A DNA stretch of 17,268 nt from Campylobacterales bacterium (GTDB taxonomy: Bacteria > Campylobacterota > Campylobacteria > Campylobacterales > JACAEZ01), in assembly GCA_013388565.1 (NCBI GenBank), contig JACAEZ010000006.1, forward strand, positions 1 through 17,268. Direction: 5' to 3'. The notes beneath the pieces were generated by a model that saw nothing but the letters and a program-made list of their open reading frames with translations, was not told the DNA's origin and did not search any database. Shown here in pieces: positions 1 through 8,059 of this stretch (positions are counted from its first letter, which is position 1; every line of letters begins with the position of its first letter). The translations under genes were made by a program, and so were the position numbers.

Positions 1-1111
1 CTTCAACTGTAATAATCTTTTTTTCTGTACTTTTGATAGCATTTAGTGCTGCATAGAGTGTTGTTGTTTTTCCACTTCCAGTAGGACCTGTTACAAATAT
101 CATGCCATAAGGTGCTTTTGTGGCTTTTATAAATCTATTGAATGTGACACTATTCATGCCAAGTTCTTCGATTTTTATCATGACTTTTGATTTATCTAAA
201 ATTCTTAAAACTATAGATTCACCGTTCATGACAGGTAGACTTGAAACCCTAAAATCATACTCTTTATCAAACATTTTCAGAGAAATTCTACCATCTTGCG
301 GTTTTCTTTTTTCAGCAATATCTATATTTGCTAGTAGTTTAAGTCTTGAACTAAGTGGCGGATAAATATCAGCATCAAATACAAAACTCTCATTTAAAAT
401 ACCATCAATCCTATTTCTAACAATACAGTTATATTGGCTAGGCTCTATGTGAATATCACTAGCACGAGATAAAATCGCATTTTTAAAAATCATCTCTATT
501 AGTTTTAAGACACTAGAACTACCTTTTGCATCTATTAAACCTTGGTTTACCTCTTTTCTTATATTTTCAACAGTATCACGAACTTTTTCATTTAATTCTA
601 ATTTTGCAATATATTTTCTAACTTGGTCTATTTTTGTAATTGCAACTTTTACTGGTAACTGTTTGAAAGCTCTTTGGATTATCTCTATTGCTTGAAGATT
701 TAGCGGGTCACCAAAAGCTACAACAACATTAAACTCATTTTGTTTAATAGGAATAGCAAAATATTTTCTAAGAACTTCAAGAGATACTTTTGATGCAAGT
801 TTAAAATCTATCTCAACAGAATCTAAATCATAATAATCTGTATTTAATATAACAGCTAATTTTCTTAAAATTTCCTCTTCGGAAGCTGGAAAGTCCATGA
901 TAATTGAGTCAAGATTTAAATTTCCAAGTCTGCACTGTTCAACAAAAAATTTTAATAATCTATTTTTATCTATATAACCAAGCTCTGTTAAAATTACAAG
1001 TATTTTCTTTCTAATTGGTAAACTTTTTTGAACACTTAATGCCTCATTTAACTGTTCATTTGTGATAAGCCCTTCACTAACAAGCCTATCACCAATCCTC
1101 ATGATAGCCAT
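1..1111 (-). CDS. mshE: GspE/PilB-family assembly ATPase (MshE/CtsE-like), 3' end cut by window edge
   Basis: This is a hexameric cytoplasmic ATPase that powers pseudopilus or type IV pilus assembly, here probably for the DNA-uptake/MSHA-like machine encoded upstream. The frame is open for 370 codons from the ATG at 1111 to the window edge. The N-terminal region (about residues 5-60) looks like an MshEN/GspE-N domain. The core has an ASDIHIEP box (217-224), a RKPQDGR Asp/arginine region (269-275) and the Walker A GPTGSGKTT (342-350). The Walker B and zinc-binding parts lie outside the window. The start overlaps the stop of the TPR gene by one base (TAATG); an ATG at 1102 is an alternative start. 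The same gene order (secretin, AAA ATPase, small membrane protein, GspE) occurs in the Campylobacter cts cluster, which is needed for natural transformation. The family call is firm; the choice between pilus and DNA uptake is inference. Confidence 0.93.
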   Translation of the reverse strand, partial: MAIMRIGDRLVSEGLITNEQLNEALSVQKSLPIRKKILVILTELGYIDKNRLLKFFVEQCRLGNLNLDSIIMDFPASEEEILRKLAVILNTDYYDLDSVEIDFKLASKVSLEVLRKYFAIPIKQNEFNVVVAFGDPLNLQAIEIIQRAFKQLPVKVAITKIDQVRKYIAKLELNEKVRDTVENIRKEVNQGLIDAKGSSSVLKLIEMIFKNAILSRASDIHIEPSQYNCIVRNRIDGILNESFVFDADIYPPLSSRLKLLANIDIAEKRKPQDGRISLKMFDKEYDFRVSSLPVMNGESIVLRILDKSKVMIKIEELGMNSVTFNRFIKATKAPYGMIFVTGPTGSGKTTTLYAALNAIKSTEKKIITVE

Positions 1112-1905
1112 TAATCAAATTTTCCTTTTTGTATTTCGTCTAATAACTCTTTTGCTTTTGTTGATTTAAAAGCTTCTATATATTGATTTAGTGCATTTAT
1201 AGCATCATCTTTTTTACCAAGTTTTGCACTATTTTTAGCAAAAAACAGCCATGACTCTTCATTATCTGGTTCAGCTTCATTTATTTTCATTGTCCAAAAC
1301 ATAGATTTTTGATAATCTTTTTGATTATAATATGCCCTCATTAAAGAGTATGCAAATTTTATATCGTTTGTTGCATAATATTTGTCTCTCAACTCTTTTA
1401 TGTCTGCAACACTATTTTGTTTTATCTCTATTGTACCTTTAGGTTTAAACTATTTTTCATGTTGTTCGTCATGAAGAGAGATTGTCTCCTCTTCTATCTG
1501 TTTTGAACTGTTTAAAAAAAGTTGTTTAGCTTCTAAACTCTCTTTTTGTTCCATTTTTTTATTAGTAACTTTATCTTTAATCTCTTCGGAAGATGGTTCA
1601 ATTTGCTCTTCAATGATTGGCTTTTCTATATTCTCTTTTACATTTGGCAATGGTTGTGGTGTATATTTTGGAACTACCAAAACTTGTTCTTGTTTTGTGA
1701 TATTTTGTTCAGATACTACTATCTTTTTTTCTTCTTCGAGTTGTTTTGATATTTCTATATTTGTTTTTTCAATATCTTTATTTAAAATGGAGATAGATAT
1801 GTAAACTATTGTAAAAATTACAAAAAAAGAGAGTATTGTTAGTTTTATTACTCTATTTAACCTATACTTTTTCCACTTTTGTTCTAATGGTTCATATTCA
1901 TACAT
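1111..1905 (-). pseudogene. mshN: MshN-like membrane-anchored TPR protein, split by an in-frame amber codon
   Basis: One reading frame runs from the ATG at 1905 to the TAA at 1113-1111 (264 residues) but is interrupted at codon 152 by TAG (1452-1450). The first part has a short basic cytoplasmic stretch, one membrane segment (about residues 19-41) and a Lys/Glu/Pro-rich linker. The second part, beginning FKPKGTIEI, carries two to three TPR-like repeats; its last helix ends at the MshE start. The two parts are in the same frame with no other disruption, so a single base change explains the split. A TTG at 1392 could restart a 93-residue TPR fragment, but no good ribosome site is seen. In the Msh cluster this position is taken by MshN, an inner-membrane TPR scaffold; in C. 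jejuni a small membrane protein lies between ctsP and ctsE. The gene could be a true nonsense mutant, a strain-specific suppressor target or a base-call error. Confidence 0.8.
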
Positions 1906-2710
1906 GGATATATCCTAAGTCAATGGCACTCATCTCCAAAAACATGGCTCTGAAATTTTTTGTATTTACCATTGATGAATTTTTATTTTCATAATAGATT
2001 GCTATATCAAATATTTTGTAAAAAAATTTGTTAATTTCTCTTAAATTACCATTTGTGTAGTTATAAATTTTTTTTAAACTACTATCATTGAAGATAGATA
2101 TTATTTCACTTAATGAATTTTGTAACATCTTTTTTTGAAAATATGTTTTGAAATCGCTAAAATCTATATTTTGAAGTTCGATTTTTTCCCAAACTCTACT
2201 TTTAAAATGTGCTAATTCAAACTTTTCATTACTATTTAATTTATGCAGTGAAAGTATAAATATAATCTTCTTTGTATCTGACAATACCCTTATAATATCC
2301 AGTATAGATTCACTATATTGTTGTGTTTCATCTAATAAAAATATATAGTAATCTATTTCACTGCTATTTAATAACTCTATTGTTTTGGACATGATAGACT
2401 CAACTTCTATATTGCTATCTGTATTGAACAAAATTTTATAAAAAGTTTGCAAAAAATCTTTCTCATTTTGAAAAGGTGTTAAAATAAGATTTATCTTCTC
2501 TTTATCTTTTAATTCAGAATATATTTTTCTAAGTAACATAGTTTTACCAGTACCTGGTTTACCATATATCATTGATAAAGGTATCTTATTTTCTATTACA
2601 CTTTTTAATTTATTATATGCAAATGATGATTGACCAAGATTTATATAAGGAGTGTTATCATCTATAAATACATTTTTAGTTTGTTCAAATTTATTAATCA
2701 GAAAAGTCAT
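1898..2710 (-). CDS. mshM: ExeA/MshM-type AAA ATPase of the secretion/transformation cluster (CtsP-like)
   Basis: A cytoplasmic AAA ATPase of the ExeA/GspA-MshM family, about 270 residues. In type II secretion GspA-type ATPases help place the secretin; CtsP of Campylobacter is a related NTP-binding protein required for transformation. Walker A GKPGTGKT lies at residues 50-57 and Walker B FLLDE, with its Asp-Glu pair, at 127-128, followed by a lid-like C-terminal region. The ATG at 2710 is preferred because it follows a GGAT ribosome site inside the end of the secretin gene and overlaps that gene by only 17 bases. An upstream ATG at 2749 would overlap by 56 bases and adds 13 residues with no domain support. 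No GspA-type peptidoglycan-binding tail is present, which fits MshM rather than full-length ExeA. The stop overlaps the start of the TPR gene by 8 bases. Confidence 0.85.
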   Translation of the reverse strand: MTFLINKFEQTKNVFIDDNTPYINLGQSSFAYNKLKSVIENKIPLSMIYGKPGTGKTMLLRKIYSELKDKEKINLILTPFQNEKDFLQTFYKILFNTDSNIEVESIMSKTIELLNSSEIDYYIFLLDETQQYSESILDIIRVLSDTKKIIFILSLHKLNSNEKFELAHFKSRVWEKIELQNIDFSDFKTYFQKKMLQNSLSEIISIFNDSSLKKIYNYTNGNLREINKFFYKIFDIAIYYENKNSSMVNTKNFRAMFLEMSAIDLGYIHV

Positions 2711-4274
2711 ATTTATATCCAAGTTTTTTAAGTGATATTTTAGAGCCATGTTCTATGATGTGTGGTGTTATTACAATTACCAACTCTTCACTGCTTTCAA
2801 TGTCCACATTTGATTTAAAAAGCTCTCCCATGATAGGAATGTCGCCTAAAATTGGTACTTTTTGTTCATTAGAATTTGTATTTGAGCTAATAAGTCCACC
2901 CATGATTATCTTTTCACCATCTTTTACTTTTATAACTGATGAGAGCTGTTTTCTGTTTAAATCAGGAGGGATTTCTCTAACTGTTGTAGAACTTTTTTCA
3001 AGAGTACTATCAATCGAACTTAGTGAAGGATTGATTTTTAACATGATTTCATCATTTTCAAATACAGAAGGAGTAATATCAAGCAACACACCAGCAAATA
3101 TAGATTTTATATCATAACCTGTTCTTGTTTGTATATTTGCATTATTTTGTGTATCTACGATTTGAGTTTGTCTATAATATATCTCTTTTCCAACAGAGAT
3201 AAGTGCTGGTTGATTATTTAGTGTTAATACCTTTGGATTTGAGATAGATTTAACATCTCCATTTTTTTTCAAAAAACTAATAATATCTTTAATTTCAATC
3301 GCACCATTTAGTGTTAAAACACTTGAACCCCCAGATGTAAAGTTTAGTCTATTTGAACCAGCTTTATCTAAAGTTTGTGTGATAGTGTTTGTAATTGGGT
3401 CTGTATGTGCAACTGTAGCAGAATCTGCAAAAGTTGCACCCTCTTCAGCTGTTTTTGTACTACCTTTATTAAAATTTTTACCATACTCTATTGCTACATT
3501 TTGCAAAGCAAATATTTGATTCCAATCAATTCCAGTTTTATTTGATTTATCCAATAAAACACTATATAACTTCACATCTATCAAAACCTGTTTTTGTAAT
3601 CTTTTTTCAAGTCTTTTTATGTAATCTTCAACAAGTTTTATCTGTTCATTTGTACCAGTTACTGTAATAAGTCCAGCCATTTTATTAATTAAAGGCTCTT
3701 TTACATCTACATGTGTATCAGTTCTAGCTAATAGCTCTTTAATCTCCTCTTTAATCTCTTTCCAAAAATTTGATTCATCTGTCGATTCTATCGTTGTGCC
3801 ACTATCTGTAGTACTTGTAGTTGTTGAACCAGCTTGTTGTGTATTTGAGTTTTGATTTGAATTAGTACCACTTCCGCCACCACCACTTATTTGAATACCT
3901 GTATTGCTTTTTGCTGTTCTTTGTGTACTAAAATAATCCAATTTAAATGTCTTAGTTACAAGATAGTTTATTTTTAAAACATTATTTTCAAATGTGTAAC
4001 CAATATCATAATCTTTTAAAATCAAATCAAATATCTCTAAAAGTGTCATATCTTTTATTTTTATATTTGATATTTCTTGATTTAACTTTTCATTTGATAT
4101 TTGAGATTGCACAATAACACTAAAATCACACTGGTCTGATAGTTGAGATATAACATCCATGATAGTTACAGAATTTACAATATTTATATCTAAAAAGTTA
4201 TTCATGCAACTATTTGCAGATAAATTTGTTATCAAAAATAGTGATAAAATAAATTTTTTAAACAATTGTTTCAA
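2694..4274 (-). CDS. mshL: Type II/IV secretin, MshL/CtsD-like outer-membrane channel
   Basis: Outer-membrane secretin of 526 residues forming the exit or entry channel of the machine. A basic N-terminus and hydrophobic segment (about residues 5-20) form a signal peptide. An N0/STN-like domain occupies about 30-110. It is followed by a Gly/Ser/Thr/Asn/Gln-rich linker (about 127-168), then an N1-like KH domain (about 180-225). The secretin core follows, with VLIDVKLYSVLL near 230 and the classic MGGLISS, KVPILGDIPIMGELF and LVIVITPHII motifs near the C-terminus. The start is TTG at 4274, overlapping the previous gene's TGA in a TTGA quadruplet, which implies translational coupling. A Cys at residue 23 lies close to the likely cleavage site, but the motif (SANSC) is a poor lipobox. 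The family call is firm; substrate (DNA versus pilus) rests on context. Confidence 0.93.
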   Translation of the reverse strand: MKQLFKKFILSLFLITNLSANSCMNNFLDINIVNSVTIMDVISQLSDQCDFSVIVQSQISNEKLNQEISNIKIKDMTLLEIFDLILKDYDIGYTFENNVLKINYLVTKTFKLDYFSTQRTAKSNTGIQISGGGGSGTNSNQNSNTQQAGSTTTSTTDSGTTIESTDESNFWKEIKEEIKELLARTDTHVDVKEPLINKMAGLITVTGTNEQIKLVEDYIKRLEKRLQKQVLIDVKLYSVLLDKSNKTGIDWNQIFALQNVAIEYGKNFNKGSTKTAEEGATFADSATVAHTDPITNTITQTLDKAGSNRLNFTSGGSSVLTLNGAIEIKDIISFLKKNGDVKSISNPKVLTLNNQPALISVGKEIYYRQTQIVDTQNNANIQTRTGYDIKSIFAGVLLDITPSVFENDEIMLKINPSLSSIDSTLEKSSTTVREIPPDLNRKQLSSVIKVKDGEKIIMGGLISSNTNSNEQKVPILGDIPIMGELFKSNVDIESSEELVIVITPHIIEHGSKISLKKLGYKYDFSD

Positions 4275-4726
4275 TCTTTTGACTTTCTAATTAAGATAAG
4301 TTTGCTATCTTTTTTTAAATCTTTAATGATTATATCTCCATTTTTATTTTTTAAAACAATAAACTTATTTGTGACATTTGCTATTTGTAAATCATTAACA
4401 ATATCATTTTTATTAAACCAAGTATCATTAATTTTAACCTTAGAACCTACAATTGCTTGTAATACAAATTGCTCTTTATTTGTTTGATTTTCATCTAATG
4501 AATTTAAAAACTCAAACGATACATCGCTCTCATTGTCGTCTAAGTTTGTTGATGGTAGAAAAGGATTTCGTAAAGTTGAAAGTTCATCTAAAGTTTGTGT
4601 ATCTATACTACCTATTAAAGCATTTAACTCTTCTAATTTAAGAATATTTTCATTTTCTGCTACTAAATGAGAGACAAAAGTTATTAAAATTATAAAAATT
4701 GCTTTAAAGCTTAATCTCCCAACCAT
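4271..4726 (-). CDS. mshK: MshK/PilP-like periplasmic protein of the secretion cluster
   Basis: Predicted exported protein of 151 residues. Residues 1-23 form a signal peptide (two basic residues, then a hydrophobic run ending near HLVAEN). A central RNPFLPS motif matches the NPF signature seen in PilP/MshK/GspC-type inner-membrane partners. The C-terminal 60 residues (INDTWFNKNDIV and following beta-rich sequence) resemble the small HR domain of this group, which contacts the secretin N0 domain. It overlaps the end of mshJ by 23 bases and the secretin start by 4 bases, so the order J-K-L is as in msh operons. Sequence divergence is high; assignment rests on length, motif and position together. 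Confidence 0.7.
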   Translation of the reverse strand: MVGRLSFKAIFIILITFVSHLVAENENILKLEELNALIGSIDTQTLDELSTLRNPFLPSTNLDDNESDVSFEFLNSLDENQTNKEQFVLQAIVGSKVKINDTWFNKNDIVNDLQIANVTNKFIVLKNKNGDIIIKDLKKDSKLILIRKSKD

Positions 4727-5357
4727 TTAACCTCATTTCAAATGTAATAACAGTATCACTTTTACCGTTTAATTCTATATTTTCTATCTCTATAAATGGT
4801 GAAAAACTCTCTATTTCACCTATAAAACCAAGCAATTTATAAAAATCACACTCACCTTTGATTACTGCTTCATGAGTTTTAAAAAAGTTTGGGTTATCAA
4901 CTTTTTTGTCTTCTTTTTTATTCTTTATATTATCAATATTTAGCTTATAATGGTTTGATTTATCTGTTAAAAATGTTAAAAAATTGTACCAATCTTTATT
5001 AGAATTGATAAATTCTCCCAATTTTAGATTATAAAGCTCTTTTTTCTCACTTATTTGTGTTACTTTTAATTGGATTTGCTCTATCTTTTTATCTAAATTT
5101 TTAGAAATTTCTGTCTCATCATTCCCATATTTAGATAACAGTGTTAATGTATCATTTTTTGTTTTTATACTATTTAACAGATTATTTTTTTCACTATTTT
5201 GCATAGCTATTTTTTCATCATAATATGGCACTACAAAATAGAGTGTTATATATAAACTAATAACTATAGGAGATATAAATGCAATTAATCTCTCTCTTTT
5301 ATTAAATTTTTCAAATCGTTCATCAAACTTTTCAAATAGAGAATTTATATAACTCAT
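4704..5357 (-). CDS. mshJ: MshJ/PilO-like inner-membrane scaffold protein
   Basis: Bitopic inner-membrane protein of 217 residues. The first 22 residues are charged and cytoplasmic, followed by one membrane segment at about 24-44. A Lys/Glu/Asn-rich coiled coil spans about 45-105, and the C-terminal domain (about 120-217) is compatible with the ferredoxin-like fold of PilO/GspM/MshJ. Such proteins pair with a PilN-like partner and recruit the PilP/secretin complex. The ATG at 5357 overlaps the stop of mshI (ATGA), typical of coupled scaffold genes. No catalytic motif is seen. Identification depends on topology and gene order more than on residue identity. Confidence 0.72.
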   Translation of the reverse strand: MSYINSLFEKFDERFEKFNKRERLIAFISPIVISLYITLYFVVPYYDEKIAMQNSEKNNLLNSIKTKNDTLTLLSKYGNDETEISKNLDKKIEQIQLKVTQISEKKELYNLKLGEFINSNKDWYNFLTFLTDKSNHYKLNIDNIKNKKEDKKVDNPNFFKTHEAVIKGECDFYKLLGFIGEIESFSPFIEIENIELNGKSDTVITFEMRLNGWEIKL

Positions 5358-6835
5358 CTAATATAAACCTCAATATCACTTGTATATTTTTTATCAATTT
5401 TTGAAATCTCATCAAATGCTATTACAAAATCTTTTGATAAATTTTTTAAAAAATTTGTAATATAGTGTTCATCATTTGCAATAATGGCAAGTTTTATTAC
5501 TGTTTGAAGATTTTTATTCTCTATTTGACATTTTTTAATATTTATATTATGAGCATTTAACTGTTTTATCGTATCTATCAATATAGAAATTTTTTCAGGA
5601 TTTGATTTTTTTTGATTAAATACACTATTTATTACATGTTCTAACTTTTTTAGCTCTTGAGAAGTGTTTGTTAAAACTTGTTCAAAATTTTTCTCTTTTG
5701 TATTATATGATTGTACTATATTTGAAAAAGATGTGATTTTTGTATTCAACTGGGCATCAGAAACCCTTAAATTTTCACTCTCTATATTTATCAAAGTAGT
5801 TAAAAAATAGGCATACAAAGGATATATAGCAATAGAGGCAATGGAAGCTGCACTTAATAATAAAAATGAGAAACTTTGCTTTTTATATATCGGGAGAGGT
5901 TTTTCATAAATAGTAAAATTTATTTCACTATTTTTGCTATTTTCATAATCAATAGCAGATAAAAACATTAAGTTTATAAGCTGATTACTATGAGGTAAAA
6001 ATGGAAAATTAAAATTAAACCTTTTTACATCAAACTCTGTTATTGTAGTAAACATCTCATAAAAATCTTTTTCAAGCCCATAATCAGAATCTATAAAAAA
6101 TATTTCAAAATTTTCAATAGAGTTTAATCTTTTTACATATATTAAAATATCCATTAAATGGACTATTATGTCATTATATAAATTATTTAATGACATGATA
6201 AATTTTTGCTCTTTTTGCTTTAATTCATCTGTTGATAGTATAGATATAAAATTCTCAAAGTCAAAAATTTTTCCATAATACTCATTAAATTTCTCACTCA
6301 ACTCTCTTATAGAAAATTTTAGTGATTTAAAAAATATACATTTTGCATCTTTATATACAACAATAAATGAGTCATTTAAACCAAAATATAAAAAGCAATG
6401 TATATCATCTGGTTCTAATATCTTTTGTTTATATAAAGCTTCAAATATAAATGCAGGAGATGCTATATAATCTATATATCTTGATTTTTCAACAAACGGC
6501 TCAAACTGTTTAACTATCGTTTCGCTATTTACTGCAAAAACATCATAATCTACATTTTCACCTTGCAATGTCTTTTTGATATAGTTTATTTTATAAAGTA
6601 TATTTTCATCTAATACTAAATCTTGATATGTCTGAAACTCTATCAATTCTGCGATTGCATTTTTTTCACTATTTTTTGGTATCTCAACAGTTGCATTTAT
6701 AATATCTTTTGAGTTTAATAATCCTATATATAAGTAGTTTTTTAATGGAGTAAACTCTTTGAACTCTCTAATTTTGTTTTTTTCTAGTTTGTAGTATGTA
6801 GCTTCTTGATAATCATAAAAAATTATATCACTCAT
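5354..6835 (-). CDS. mshI: MshI-like protein: PilM-like cytoplasmic part joined to a PilN-like membrane part
   Basis: Protein of 493 residues combining what are usually two proteins. Residues 1-300 are soluble, and their size and position fit the actin-like PilM/GspL cytoplasmic domain, although the ATP-binding motifs are not obvious. One membrane segment lies at about 321-347. It is followed by a periplasmic coiled coil (about 352-410) and a small mixed alpha/beta domain (411-493), as in PilN/GspL periplasmic parts. The gene heads the scaffold genes I-J-K-L. It starts 14 bases after the yjjB stop with only a weak A/G-rich ribosome site. In C. jejuni, ctsR is located in front of the secretin gene ctsD, but equivalence to this long protein is uncertain. 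GspL-like is the main alternative description. Confidence 0.68.
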   Translation of the reverse strand: MSDIIFYDYQEATYYKLEKNKIREFKEFTPLKNYLYIGLLNSKDIINATVEIPKNSEKNAIAELIEFQTYQDLVLDENILYKINYIKKTLQGENVDYDVFAVNSETIVKQFEPFVEKSRYIDYIASPAFIFEALYKQKILEPDDIHCFLYFGLNDSFIVVYKDAKCIFFKSLKFSIRELSEKFNEYYGKIFDFENFISILSTDELKQKEQKFIMSLNNLYNDIIVHLMDILIYVKRLNSIENFEIFFIDSDYGLEKDFYEMFTTITEFDVKRFNFNFPFLPHSNQLINLMFLSAIDYENSKNSEINFTIYEKPLPIYKKQSFSFLLLSAASIASIAIYPLYAYFLTTLINIESENLRVSDAQLNTKITSFSNIVQSYNTKEKNFEQVLTNTSQELKKLEHVINSVFNQKKSNPEKISILIDTIKQLNAHNINIKKCQIENKNLQTVIKLAIIANDEHYITNFLKNLSKDFVIAFDEISKIDKKYTSDIEVYIR

Positions 6836-6848
6836 TTATTTTCTTTAA

Positions 6849-7304
6849 TTAAGATAGTTTAAATGCATATCTTCTAAATATAATAGAAGGTGTTGTAATT
6901 CCAAATGCGATAGCACCTAATGTTAATGTTGTTTTAGAGCCATTTTGTAGAAGTTTTAACATGTTTGTATCATTTTGCAATGTTGATGTTGCAAAATCTA
7001 TAAAAGCTATCATGGTTTCATAAGCATAAATACCTGGCACTAAAACAATAGAACCACTTATGACATATACACTTTGTGGAATTTTCTGTAATTTAGCAAA
7101 AACTATTCCTAATACACTTATTGCAAATGCTGAAAAATATGTTGATATTTCATATCCTAAAAACATCTTTTCTATCAAAAAATCTCTTATCTCATATCCT
7201 AAACCACCTGTTAAAAATACAAAAAAGAGTGTCTCTTTTGGCGAACTAAATAGTATTGCAAACCCAATAGCTACCATACCTGCATAAAAAAAATCAAATA
7301 ACAT
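6849..7304 (-). CDS. yjjB: ThrE-type exporter small subunit (YjjB/DUF3815 family)
   Basis: Integral membrane protein of 151 residues, about the usual length for YjjB-type (threonine/serine exporter, ThrE_2) subunits. Four to five hydrophobic segments cover nearly the whole protein. The conserved LVPGIYAYETM motif (about residues 87-97) is the family signature. It lies two bases after the stop of the yjjP homologue, so the two form a bipartite transporter. In E. coli the YjjP-YjjB pair has been linked to succinate export, and the fused relative ThrE of Corynebacterium exports threonine and serine. Which substrate applies here cannot be told. It shares the operon with ftsW and the msh genes but has no evident link to their function. 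Confidence 0.85.
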   Translation of the reverse strand: MLFDFFYAGMVAIGFAILFSSPKETLFFVFLTGGLGYEIRDFLIEKMFLGYEISTYFSAFAISVLGIVFAKLQKIPQSVYVISGSIVLVPGIYAYETMIAFIDFATSTLQNDTNMLKLLQNGSKTTLTLGAIAFGITTPSIIFRRYAFKLS

Positions 7305-7306
7305 TT

Positions 7307-8059
7307 TTATATTCCAACTATTGAAATAGCACTCATCATGCCAAGTGCAATTCCAAGAGAAATTAAAATACCTCTTATACCTCTACTGATTGCATTTGTA
7401 TAGTGTGCTTTTAGCATATCTTCAAAAGCATTTATCAAAGGAACTCCTGGGACTAACATTAAAACTGCACTACTAATTGGTACATGAGATACATAAAAAA
7501 GTTTTACAAAAAAAGATGAAATTAGTGTCGTGACAAAAGATGTTATTATGACTACTAAAAAAGGGTTTACTTGATTGTTTGATAACATAATTCTAACTAC
7601 CATGCCACTACTTGATGCTATAAATGTAATTAAAAAAACTATCAATGAAGATTCTATTAATTGGCTAATAAAAGCACATGCAAGTGCTGAAGCAACTATT
7701 TTTAATATTGGTGGGTAGTTTAAATGGAGTAAATGGATATGTTTTAATCGAATTAAAGCTTTTTTTATCTCTTTTGGATTTAATTCAATCTGATTTGTAA
7801 TTCTATGAATTTCAGTAATTATTGAAAAATTTACCTCTTGTTTTGGAGCTCTTTTTATTTTTGTTACTGTTTTATCATCTATATTTACATTTAATATTAT
7901 CGTATAAGGCAAAATTACTACCGTGTAATCTTTTATGTTACATATTTTTAATAATTTTGAAATACTCTCTTCTACATCTTGTGTTTGTGCCCCATACTGA
8001 AGTAGAAGTATTCCAGCATGAAGAGCTGTTTCTATAAACTCTGTTTGAAATTGAATCAA
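7307..8059 (-). CDS. yjjP: ThrE-type exporter large subunit (YjjP/DUF1212 family)
   Basis: Membrane protein of 250 residues, a typical YjjP length. A soluble N-terminal 110 residues (starting IQFQTEFIETALHAG, with the GAQTQDVEESI helix) is followed by five hydrophobic segments. The LVPGVPLINAFEDML motif (about residues 202-216) is the DUF1212 hallmark. The start is TTG at 8059, overlapping the ftsW TGA in a TTGA quadruplet, so translation is probably coupled to ftsW. It works with the downstream yjjB product as a two-subunit exporter of small organic acids or amino acids. Confidence 0.88.
   Translation of the reverse strand: MIQFQTEFIETALHAGILLLQYGAQTQDVEESISKLLKICNIKDYTVVILPYTIILNVNIDDKTVTKIKRAPKQEVNFSIITEIHRITNQIELNPKEIKKALIRLKHIHLLHLNYPPILKIVASALACAFISQLIESSLIVFLITFIASSSGMVVRIMLSNNQVNPFLVVIITSFVTTLISSFFVKLFYVSHVPISSAVLMLVPGVPLINAFEDMLKAHYTNAISRGIRGILISLGIALGMMSAISIVGI

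Noticed and set aside
1546..2000. Plus-strand open frames opposite the TPR, secretin, lon and ftsW genes
   Set aside because: They are antisense shadows of conserved genes, with low-complexity Phe/Leu/Ser content and no motifs.
2710..2749. Upstream ATG at 2749 as start of the MshM ATPase
   Set aside because: It extends 56 bases into the secretin gene and adds residues outside the domain; the ATG at 2710 has a ribosome site.
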